A DNA stretch of 7,258 nt from Bacteroidia bacterium. GTDB taxonomy: Bacteria > Bacteroidota > Bacteroidia > Bacteroidales > GCA-2748055. Numbering within the stretch: position 1 is the first letter of the stretch; each line of letters starts with the position of its first letter. The DNA lies in the NCBI GenBank assembly GCA_004525825.1, contig SPBY01000132.1, positions 1 to 7,258 on the forward strand, written 5' to 3'. Positions 1 to 5,521 of the stretch are shown piece after piece. The notes under the pieces are model-generated. The model made no database searches, had not been told where the DNA came from, and saw nothing but the letters and a program-made list of their open reading frames with translations. Both the position numbers and the translations under genes were made by a program.

Positions 1-933
1 GACCAGACACCCTACAAAAATCATGGGCAGGGATCCCTCTTCGATGAGGATGCGCACCACATCGGTGATGCTTTTGCTCTGGAAGAAGATGATGTTGTCA
101 AAGAATTTCACCTCTTCGCCCATCAGCTGGAACAGGAGCAGTTCGATCCTGGCCTCCAGGTCGATCATGGGGGTGGTGATCCCTCCGAGCAGCAGACATA
201 AAGAAGAAAGGAGCAAGAGGATGGACTGGAAACCAGTTAGTTTGTGCCTGGTAAGGGTATTGAGAAGAAACAGGCAGGTGACCAGTACCAGGATAGCTAC
301 CACCCTGAAACCAATTTCGCCCCTCTTAACTTCGATGGCAGCTTCCAGCTGTTCCCTGCACTCCGCCTTATCAGAGCAGTTATAGCTGGCCAGCAGCTGG
401 TCCAGCGATTCCATCTGATCCAGATTGAAGGTGGAAGCCTTGAAATCCTCTAACCTCTCTGTAAGGAATTTCTGCAAGAATTCTTTGTTATCAGGCTTGT
501 TCAACTCAAGTAAGAGCTGGCTGGCATAGGAAGGCACGCTGTCGCGCAATTGATCCACATTAAAAAACATCCCAACGGCAACGCGCTGCATCCCCGACAG
601 TTGTCCCGTTAACCTTTCCATGACCATTGCCTCTACCTCATCGATCATGGTGTAAAGAATGTTTTCAAGGTTGTGGAGAAGTTTCTCCCTGCTTTCCGGA
701 GTCAGCTCGAATTCAACGATTTTAATGGTCAGGATGGTCGTGACCTGGTCGGTCCATTCGTCCACATTCAGCAAACCGTAGCGGATGTGATTGATCTCTG
801 CCAGGTCGGTCTTCAATTTCTGGTTCTGTCTTGCCTGGACCATAAGCTGTACGGTCAGTACAGCGGCAACCATGAAGATGATTACGCTGATCACAATTTT
901 AAGGAGGGTCGTGTTACTATGCTTTTTTAACAT
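1..933 (-). CDS. PqiA-like (paraquat-inducible protein A family) inner-membrane protein, N-terminal part, runs off left edge
   Basis: Reading the minus strand from ATG at 931-933 gives 311 codons without a stop to base 1, so the C-terminus lies outside the window. Visible: a membrane anchor at about residues 10-32, a mostly helical, charged loop of about 175 residues (33-208) containing a close cysteine pair (C186 and C192), then hydrophobic segments at about 209-227 and 235-252, and the start of another at about 302-311. After the third segment come GGITTPMIDLEARI (250-263) and FFQSKSITDVV (283-293), which I recognise as typical of Bacteroidota proteins annotated as paraquat-inducible protein A; the family assignment is from memory. 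PqiA proteins are inner-membrane proteins linked to envelope lipid transport through PqiB/MCE partners; no such partner is visible here. The large loop is probably extracytoplasmic. The start is supported by GGAG 7 nt upstream. The gene is divergent from the M28 peptidase gene. Family call fairly good; function uncertain. Confidence 0.75.
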   Translation of the reverse strand, partial: MLKKHSNTTLLKIVISVIIFMVAAVLTVQLMVQARQNQKLKTDLAEINHIRYGLLNVDEWTDQVTTILTIKIVEFELTPESREKLLHNLENILYTMIDEVEAMVMERLTGQLSGMQRVAVGMFFNVDQLRDSVPSYASQLLLELNKPDNKEFLQKFLTERLEDFKASTFNLDQMESLDQLLASYNCSDKAECREQLEAAIEVKRGEIGFRVVAILVLVTCLFLLNTLTRHKLTGFQSILLLLSSLCLLLGGITTPMIDLEARIELLLFQLMGEEVKFFDNIIFFQSKSITDVVRILIEEGSLPMIFVGCLV

Positions 934-940
934 CGTATTT

Positions 941-944
941 CTCC
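941..944 (-). promoter_or_regulatory. Shine-Dalgarno-like site for the PqiA-like gene
   Basis: On the minus strand GGAG is followed by a 7-nt spacer (AAATACG) and then ATG at 931-933. It is the clearest ribosome-binding site in the window; the other genes have A-rich or non-matching leaders, as is common in Bacteroidota. It supports the chosen start. Confidence 0.5.
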
Positions 945-978
945 GCTTATCAGCACCATAAGTTACTGAAAAACCGGC

Positions 979-994
979 GGTATTACATAATACC
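979..994. repeat. Inverted repeat in the divergent intergenic region, operator-like
   Basis: GGTATTACATAATACC has perfect 7-bp arms (GGTATTA / TAATACC) around a 2-bp centre. A further GGTATT copy starts at 999, just outside the dyad. It lies 45 bp upstream of the PqiA-like start and about 120 bp upstream of the M28 start, where a repressor site for the minus-strand gene could sit. No flanking T-run suggests a terminator. Binding protein unknown. Confidence 0.4.
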
Positions 995-1039
995 CAAGGT
1001 ATTTTTGATATTTCACACACTTTAAAATCATTGGGATGC

Positions 1040-1053
1040 CTGATGTACATCAG
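1040..1053. promoter_or_regulatory. Perfect 14-bp palindrome upstream of the M28 gene, possible Crp/Fnr-family box
   Basis: CTGATGTACATCAG is its own reverse complement over all 14 bp. Its core TGA-N6-TCA matches the spacing of Crp/Fnr-family boxes (FNR: TTGAT-N4-ATCAA), with C/G replacing the outermost T/A. It ends 59 bp before the M28 start and lies 21 bp upstream of a weak -7-like element (TACTTTTA, 1075-1082). A regulatory role is inferred from symmetry and position only. The rest of the 934-1112 gap holds AT-rich sequence and no small gene I could support. Confidence 0.45.
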
Positions 1054-1112
1054 CTCATTTTTTAAATAATCTGCTACTTTTACCCTTTCGTTTTTAACAA
1101 ATTCTTTATGCC

Positions 1113-2714
1113 ATGATCTTGAGAATCTCTGCGCTCCTGCTGTTGAGCGTTCTGCTATCCGTAAATACTAAAGCCCAAACCGATCCGGTAATGAAAAAAA
1201 TCGTAGAGATCGGGAACAGCGATAACCGCAGCATGGAACACCTGGATATTCTCTGCAACCGATTCGGGGGAAGGCTCATAGGTTCCGATGCCTATGAAAA
1301 CGCAGCGCTCTGGGCTTCCTCCAAATTTGAAGAATGGGGCATGGAAGTGGTAATGGACGAGGTAGGCGAGCTTCCTGTGGGATTCAACCGGGGACCCTGG
1401 TTTGGGAAGCTGCTGGCGGAAAACGGGATGGACCTCCATTTTGCCACCCCTTCCTATACTTCCGGAACCATAGGAGTGCAAAGGGGCCATGTACTGATTG
1501 AACCCAAAACTGAAGCAGAATTCCAAGGCATGAAAGGTGCCCTGAAAGGCGCCTGGGTGCTGATAGGTGGAATAAACAACGGGTGGCCCATCGATATTTC
1601 GGTGAATGCTGACCACCTGAGGGATTCCATCAAAGTGCTTAACGCCGAGATTGAAAAGACGAACACCAAGATCAGGCAGGAAAACCGGAATAATCGTGGG
1701 AGCGGTGAGCCGGAGAAAAAGCTGATGCCTATGGTGGATGAACCTGCCCTGTTCTACCGGGAGATGGTAGAAGCCGGCATCCTGGGCATCATCCAGTCTT
1801 CCAGGACTCCCATCCGGGTGCTGTACGACCGGAAGAACCTAAGCGACATGACTTTTGAGAACCTTCCTACGACTCCCGACATCAAGCTGGACGAACATCA
1901 GTACAAACTTATTTACCAGATGGCCGAGGAGCGCCGTTACTTCCAGCTGGAATTTGATATCCGAAACCATTTTAAAATGGGTCCTGTAAAGTACCATAAT
2001 GTGATCGGGGTCATTCCCGGGTCTGAGTTTCCCGAAGAGTATGTGATCGTGGGTGGTCACCTGGATGCCTTTGATGTGGCTACCGGGGGAGTGGACGATG
2101 GCTCGGGGGTCACCCCCTCCATGGAAGCAGCACGCCTGATCATGGAAGCGGGCGGGAAACCCAAACGCACCATCCTGGTGACTCTCTGGGCAGGGGAGGA
2201 ATTCGGACTTTACGGATCGACCAGCTGGGTCACACGTTTTGAAGCCGACCTGGACAAGGTAAGCAACATGGTCAACCGTGACGGGGGTCCCGAGGTACCC
2301 GTTTCACTGACAGTATCAGCGGCTCAGATGGAGGACTTCAAGGAGATTGCTGAAGTGATCAATACCATCAATCCCGATTTTCCCCTGGAGTTGAAGGAAC
2401 GCACACCCCGTCCCAGACCAGAGAGGGCCTGGGGAACTGACAGCGGTCCCTTTGCTGTAAAGGGAGTCCCCACCATTGGATTTGATTTGGGCGATCCCAA
2501 GGGTTACAATTTCAGCTATGGAGAAATCTGGCACACCGAGCGGGATACCTACAACAAGAGCATTCCTGAATACCAGGAGCATACGGCTACTGCCACGGCC
2601 ATTCTGGTATACGGTCTGGCCAATCTCGACCACAAGCTTTCACGGGAAGGCTTTTACATAGAGAAGGTGGAGGAAAGCGACAGGCCGGTTAAGAAAGAGA
2701 AGAAACGGAAATAA
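1113..2714 (+). CDS. Secreted M28 family zinc metallopeptidase (carboxypeptidase Q-like)
   Basis: A complete 533-residue protein. A type I signal peptide (hydrophobic core about residues 3-17) has a likely cut after TKA (21/22), so the enzyme acts in the periplasm or outside. A PA-like domain (about residues 130-270) precedes the M28 catalytic domain (about 285-510). Co-catalytic zinc ligands can be placed by the usual order His, Asp, Glu/Glu, Asp, His: H316 in GGHLDAF, D328/D329 in GVDDGSG, E362-E363 in AGEEFG, D390 in NRDGG, and H474 in WHTERD. All are present, so the enzyme looks active. The family removes N-terminal residues or splits dipeptides; the exact substrate cannot be read here. 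The C-terminus is strongly basic (KKEKKRK). ATG at 1113 overlaps the stop of a two-codon ATG-CCA-TGA reading frame starting at 1108; no Shine-Dalgarno is seen. The stop is TAA, 14 bp from the convergent DUF4136 gene. Confidence 0.93.
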   Translation: MILRISALLLLSVLLSVNTKAQTDPVMKKIVEIGNSDNRSMEHLDILCNRFGGRLIGSDAYENAALWASSKFEEWGMEVVMDEVGELPVGFNRGPWFGKLLAENGMDLHFATPSYTSGTIGVQRGHVLIEPKTEAEFQGMKGALKGAWVLIGGINNGWPIDISVNADHLRDSIKVLNAEIEKTNTKIRQENRNNRGSGEPEKKLMPMVDEPALFYREMVEAGILGIIQSSRTPIRVLYDRKNLSDMTFENLPTTPDIKLDEHQYKLIYQMAEERRYFQLEFDIRNHFKMGPVKYHNVIGVIPGSEFPEEYVIVGGHLDAFDVATGGVDDGSGVTPSMEAARLIMEAGGKPKRTILVTLWAGEEFGLYGSTSWVTRFEADLDKVSNMVNRDGGPEVPVSLTVSAAQMEDFKEIAEVINTINPDFPLELKERTPRPRPERAWGTDSGPFAVKGVPTIGFDLGDPKGYNFSYGEIWHTERDTYNKSIPEYQEHTATATAILVYGLANLDHKLSREGFYIEKVEESDRPVKKEKKRK

Positions 2715-2728
2715 TCTTCCGCTAGGCT

Positions 2729-3292
2729 CTACTTTTCCGGTTTGATGGGGAATTCATTCATGATGGTGGCAATTTTTCCCGGCATGGATTTGGGTCGATT
2801 TTTTGGATTCTTTTCCACAGTCCCGGTGGCCAGGGCTTGCCAAACCTTGGTTTTGCTCTTTCCATCGTAAGCATCCATGATCAGCGTACCCACCATTTTT
2901 GAACGCGTTTTATAGGTGTTGTTGGAAGTGCCGTAACCATAGCCTCCGCCGTAGTAACTGTATCCACCATACCCTTTTCCAACATAGTCGTTATATCCGG
3001 AGACAGCGGTCTCTTCACTGGTAATGATAAAGAGTGAGACTTGCATATCCCCGTTGGAATCCACTTTTTCCATACCACGACGTGTGAACTCTTTGATAAA
3101 TGCATCCCTCATGATGGCTTTGTCTTCCACACTAAGGAGATCCCCACTGCTATTCTGCCAACCCAGGAAACTATAGGTCTTATATTGGGAAAAATCCGTA
3201 CTTTTTTCCATATCTACCGCCACTTTCAAAGAGGAACAGGAAACCATGGCCATCACAAGGGCCAGTAAAGAAATCGCTTTTAATATCTTCAT
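2729..3292 (-). CDS. DUF4136 domain-containing lipoprotein
   Basis: A complete 187-residue protein. The N-terminus is a lipoprotein signal: Lys residues, a hydrophobic stretch at about 4-17, then Cys19 in MVSC, the likely lipidated residue. The mature protein starts with the SLKVAVDMEKSTDFSQYKTY pattern typical of DUF4136, ending in a conserved-looking segment (VWQALATGTV, then a PKSMPGKIATIM helix). A Gly/Tyr-rich low-complexity stretch (about residues 103-122, GYGGYSYYGGGYGYG) interrupts the middle; such runs are seen in several members of the family. The molecular function of DUF4136 is not known; an envelope location is the safe inference. It ends with TAG, shares its direction with the VOC gene upstream (96-bp gap) and converges on the M28 gene. 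No clear ribosome-binding site precedes the ATG. Confidence 0.88.
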   Translation of the reverse strand: MKILKAISLLALVMAMVSCSSLKVAVDMEKSTDFSQYKTYSFLGWQNSSGDLLSVEDKAIMRDAFIKEFTRRGMEKVDSNGDMQVSLFIITSEETAVSGYNDYVGKGYGGYSYYGGGYGYGTSNNTYKTRSKMVGTLIMDAYDGKSKTKVWQALATGTVEKNPKNRPKSMPGKIATIMNEFPIKPEK

Positions 3293-3388
3293 CTTATTCG
3301 TGCTTTTAATTAGACTAGGAAGTCCAGGGGAATGCGAAGATAGTCAATGTTTTTTGAAGCGATGCCTGTTTGGGCCTCTCCTCACATC

Positions 3389-3907
3389 CTATTTCAGCGG
3401 ACCAATCAGCTCGATGATGGTGCCGTCGGGATCCTGAACCAGTACAAAGTGATCTGTTTCCCCCAGCGGAATAGGAGTATTGCCCATCAGTTTCACTTTG
3501 TGCACCTTGATCCTCTTAAGAACAGGGTCCAGGCTGTTAACCATAATGGTAATGTATTGCATGCCAGTATCATCATGGATGTATTTTGGCATGGGGTGGG
3601 AACCTTCCTTCTTGAAACTCATGAGCTTCCACTGATTGGCATCGGGACTATCCTGCAGCTTCAGAACATCAACATGAAAAGCCAGTCCGTCGGTCAGACC
3701 GGAAGAGGTTCCGAACTCCCCATCGATGTCAAATTCTCCGACCTTCTGCATTCCAATTACATTGAGATAGAAATCAAGGGATTTATTGATGTTTTTGGTG
3801 ACCACGCCCACTCCGATGAGGCCGCTTGAAAATTCGCTTTGTGCCATTGTTTTAGTGCTTAGTGTTGCTATGCATGCAAGAGACAGTAATAGGGTAATTC
3901 TTTTCAT
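3389..3907 (-). CDS. Exported VOC (glyoxalase/bleomycin resistance fold) protein
   Basis: A complete 172-residue protein. Residues 1-22 look like a type I signal peptide with a cut after TMA (22/23), unusual because most VOC proteins are cytosolic. Residues 29-170 fit one VOC domain with two beta-alpha-beta-beta-beta modules: IGVGVVTKNINKSLDFY (31-47) opens the first, MQYITIMVNSLD (116-127) opens the second, and DPDGTIIELIGP (159-170) closes it. At the positions that usually carry metal-binding His, this protein has G32 and Q117; the final acidic position (E166) is kept. It may therefore bind no metal, or act as a binding protein rather than an enzyme. Substrate unknown. The stop is TAG. It could be cotranscribed with the DUF4136 gene 96 bp downstream. 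The leader is AT-rich with no Shine-Dalgarno. Confidence 0.87.
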   Translation of the reverse strand: MKRITLLLSLACIATLSTKTMAQSEFSSGLIGVGVVTKNINKSLDFYLNVIGMQKVGEFDIDGEFGTSSGLTDGLAFHVDVLKLQDSPDANQWKLMSFKKEGSHPMPKYIHDDTGMQYITIMVNSLDPVLKRIKVHKVKLMGNTPIPLGETDHFVLVQDPDGTIIELIGPLK

Positions 3908-3947
3908 GAGTATTGGTTTTAAGTTTTTATTGAATCATACACCAGCA

Positions 3948-3968
3948 CCTTTTCCCAGAGGGAAGAGG
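3948..3968. repeat. Hairpin-forming inverted repeat upstream of the VOC gene
   Basis: Nine base pairs (one G-T wobble) close a 3-nt AGA loop: the left arm ends in TTTTCCC and the right arm begins GGGAAGAG. It lies about 40 bp upstream of the VOC start, between the disrupted gene and the VOC gene. On the minus strand no T-tract follows, so it is not a standard terminator for the upstream gene; on the plus strand CGTTTT follows, but no plus-strand gene ends here. It may be a leader hairpin or chance. Confidence 0.3.
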
Positions 3969-4005
3969 CGTTTTCGATAAACTTTCTTCGCGTTTTCACA
4001 GGATT

Positions 4006-4292
4006 TTATTTAGAGAAAAAAGTGGTGACGCTGCCGGCTGGCGCATTATATACCACCATTCCATCTTTGATATGGTAAACCCCCAGTGGGACATATTTTT
4101 CATCGATATGGTCAATCTATTGTGAGTCAGGCGATTTGGTAGTTCTGTATGCTTCAAACCCTCCTCGCCGAAAACCATTTTTACGATCTCTTGCTTCTCT
4201 GATTCATCCAGGAGGCTGAATCCCCCATACTCCTGTTTGAACTCTTTCATGTCCGAAGAGTGTGCTGTCTCCACATAATTGAATTGCTTATC
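4006..4292 (-). pseudogene. Small disrupted gene of unknown family (frameshifted)
   Basis: Two protein-like segments lie in different minus-strand frames. The first runs from a TAG at 4293-4295 downward, including a possible GTG start at 4272-4274, and reads DKQFNYVETAHSSDMKEF then FSLLDESEKQEIVKMVFGEEG. The second, in the neighbouring frame, reads IDHIDEKYVPLGVYHIKDGM and ends SVTTFFSK before a TAA at 4006-4008. If the shift lies near 4110-4120, one lesion (one base lost or two gained) joins them. If it lies at 4159-4160, where FEAYRTTKSPDSQ would follow, the TAG at 4117-4119 is a second lesion. The unshifted frame stays open from the GTG to a stop at 3996-3998 (92 codons), but its last 40 or so residues look like out-of-frame translation. 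No ATG precedes the first segment, so the gene may also be cut at its 5' end. I do not recognise the family. It is divergent from the dehydrogenase gene. Confidence 0.5.
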
Positions 4293-4377
4293 CTAATGCA
4301 AATTATACATAAATGGGAGGATAACAAACTTAGAACAAATAATGGCTTGAATTTCAGAACCAATCCCCTTGAATTGT

Positions 4378-4385
4378 TATATTTA
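4378..4385 (+). promoter_or_regulatory. Weak -7-like element upstream of the dehydrogenase gene
   Basis: TATATTTA resembles the Bacteroidota -7 box TAnnTTTG with one mismatch, 16 bp before the dehydrogenase ATG. No TTTG-type -33 box is seen at the usual distance, and the implied leader would be very short. The surrounding 4293-4401 gap is AT-rich and shows no gene I can support. Confidence 0.2.
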
Positions 4386-4401
4386 TTCGTAAAAGAATCC
4401 T

Positions 4402-5433
4402 ATGAAAGCACTGGTACTCGAAGAGTATAATAAATTAGTTTACAAAGATTTTCCAGACCCTGTGACCGCAGATGACGAGGTATTGGTAAAGGTGGAGTCG
4501 GTGGGGATCTGTGGATCGGACGTGCATGGCATGGACGGCAGTTCGGGCCGGAGAGTTCCCCCCCTGGTGATGGGACATGAGGCAGCCGGGACGATTATTT
4601 CTTTGGGCGATCAGGTGAAAGGCTGGAAGGAGGGTGACCGCGTTACCTTCGATTCAACAATATACAAGCTGGATGACTGGTATACCCGGAAGGGATTGTA
4701 TAACCTGAGCGACCACCGGATGGTGTTGGGAGTTTCGCCGGGCGACTGGAAAAAGCATGGTGCCTTTGCCGAATATGTTTCTATTCCTCAGCATATACTT
4801 TACAGAATACCGGACCAAGTAAGCTTTACCCAGGCAGCCATGGTGGAACCAGTGGCGGTAGCTGCCCATGCCGTGGCGCTGACTCCACTGGAATGGAACG
4901 ATACGGCAGTGGTGGTGGGGAGTGGAATGATCGGACTTTTTGTGATCCAGGTACTAAGGGCCCGGGGATGTGGAAAGGTCATTGCCATCGACCTGGAGGA
5001 TGACAAACTGGAGCTTGCCAGAGAGCTGGGGGCCGATCATGTATTGAATCCGAAGAAGGTGGATGTGAAAAAGGAGGTTCTTGCCCTGACCGGGAACCGG
5101 GGTGCCGATGTGGCCTTCGAGGTGGTGGGAGTCAGTGAAACCGTGGCCATCGCCATAGACAGTGCCAGGAAGGGTGCTACCGTGACCCTGGTGGGGAACT
5201 TATCTCCAAGTGCTGCTTTTCCCCTTCAGAAAGTGGTTACCCGGCAGATCCGCTTGCAGGGAAGCTGCGCCATTTGTGGTGAGTACCCCGCAGTGCTCGA
5301 TATGATCGCACGAAAAGAGGTGAATGTGGATGCCATACTCAGCGCAGAAGCCCCCCTTTCGGAGGGGGCAGATTGGTTTAAGCGTCTGTATAACAAAGAA
5401 CCCGGACTGATCAAAGTGGTGTTAAAACCATGA
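4402..5433 (+). CDS. Zinc-dependent medium-chain dehydrogenase (polyol/alcohol dehydrogenase type)
   Basis: A complete 343-residue, MDR-sized cytosolic enzyme without a signal peptide. The catalytic GroES-like domain comes first: C37 in GICGSD, H59-E60 in GHEAAG, and E149 in MVEPVAV are the expected catalytic-zinc region residues. The Rossmann domain has G173-S-G175-M-I-G178 and an acidic D197 at the end of the second strand, which favours NAD+ over NADP+. The lobe that normally holds four structural-zinc cysteines has none: K89, D92, T95 and S103 stand at those positions, within an intact-looking segment (DDWYTRKGLYNLSDHRMVLG). Animal sorbitol dehydrogenases also lack structural zinc, so this need not mean loss of function. 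Closest in feel to sorbitol or galactitol-1-phosphate dehydrogenases; substrate not decided. It lies 88 bp upstream of the GH95 gene on the same strand, so a role in sugar or polyol oxidation is plausible. The stop is TGA. Confidence 0.92.
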   Translation: MKALVLEEYNKLVYKDFPDPVTADDEVLVKVESVGICGSDVHGMDGSSGRRVPPLVMGHEAAGTIISLGDQVKGWKEGDRVTFDSTIYKLDDWYTRKGLYNLSDHRMVLGVSPGDWKKHGAFAEYVSIPQHILYRIPDQVSFTQAAMVEPVAVAAHAVALTPLEWNDTAVVVGSGMIGLFVIQVLRARGCGKVIAIDLEDDKLELARELGADHVLNPKKVDVKKEVLALTGNRGADVAFEVVGVSETVAIAIDSARKGATVTLVGNLSPSAAFPLQKVVTRQIRLQGSCAICGEYPAVLDMIARKEVNVDAILSAEAPLSEGADWFKRLYNKEPGLIKVVLKP

Positions 5434-5454
5434 GTTGAATCATTCTGCAAGTGT

Positions 5455-5473
5455 CACATATGTGGAAATTTCC
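5455..5473. promoter_or_regulatory. Two tandem palindromes upstream of the GH95 gene, operator-like
   Basis: CACATATGTG (5455-5464) and GGAAATTTCC (5464-5473) are each perfect 10-bp palindromes and share the G at 5464. They end 48 bp before the GH95 ATG and 11 bp before a weak -7-like TATCTTAC (5485-5492), where a regulator could act. No terminator-like hairpin with a T-run is seen between the dehydrogenase and GH95 genes, so readthrough transcription is also possible. Regulatory role inferred. Confidence 0.35.
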
Positions 5474-5521
5474 GAAAAGAGCATTATCTTACCATCCCGC
5501 TCCATTCTAAGCTGAGACACC

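Noticed and set aside
23..930. Plus-strand open frames of 120, 69 and 85 codons in this region
   Set aside because: They overlap a continuous 311-codon minus-strand frame with membrane segments and recognisable family motifs; the plus-strand translations are low-complexity and unlike protein families.
1108..1116. ATG-CCA-TGA two-codon reading frame overlapping the M28 start as a regulatory upstream ORF
   Set aside because: The stop-start overlap is real, but no ribosome-binding site is seen and such short frames occur often by chance.
1155..1616. 153-codon minus-strand open frame inside the M28 gene
   Set aside because: It lies wholly opposite well-conserved M28 coding sequence and shows no signal, domain or ribosome-binding site; treated as a frame shadow.
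2706..2721. CGGAA / TTCCG inverted repeat at the convergent ends of the M28 and DUF4136 genes as a bidirectional terminator
   Set aside because: The stem is only 5 bp with a 6-nt loop, it overlaps the M28 stop codon, and no T-run follows directly on either strand.
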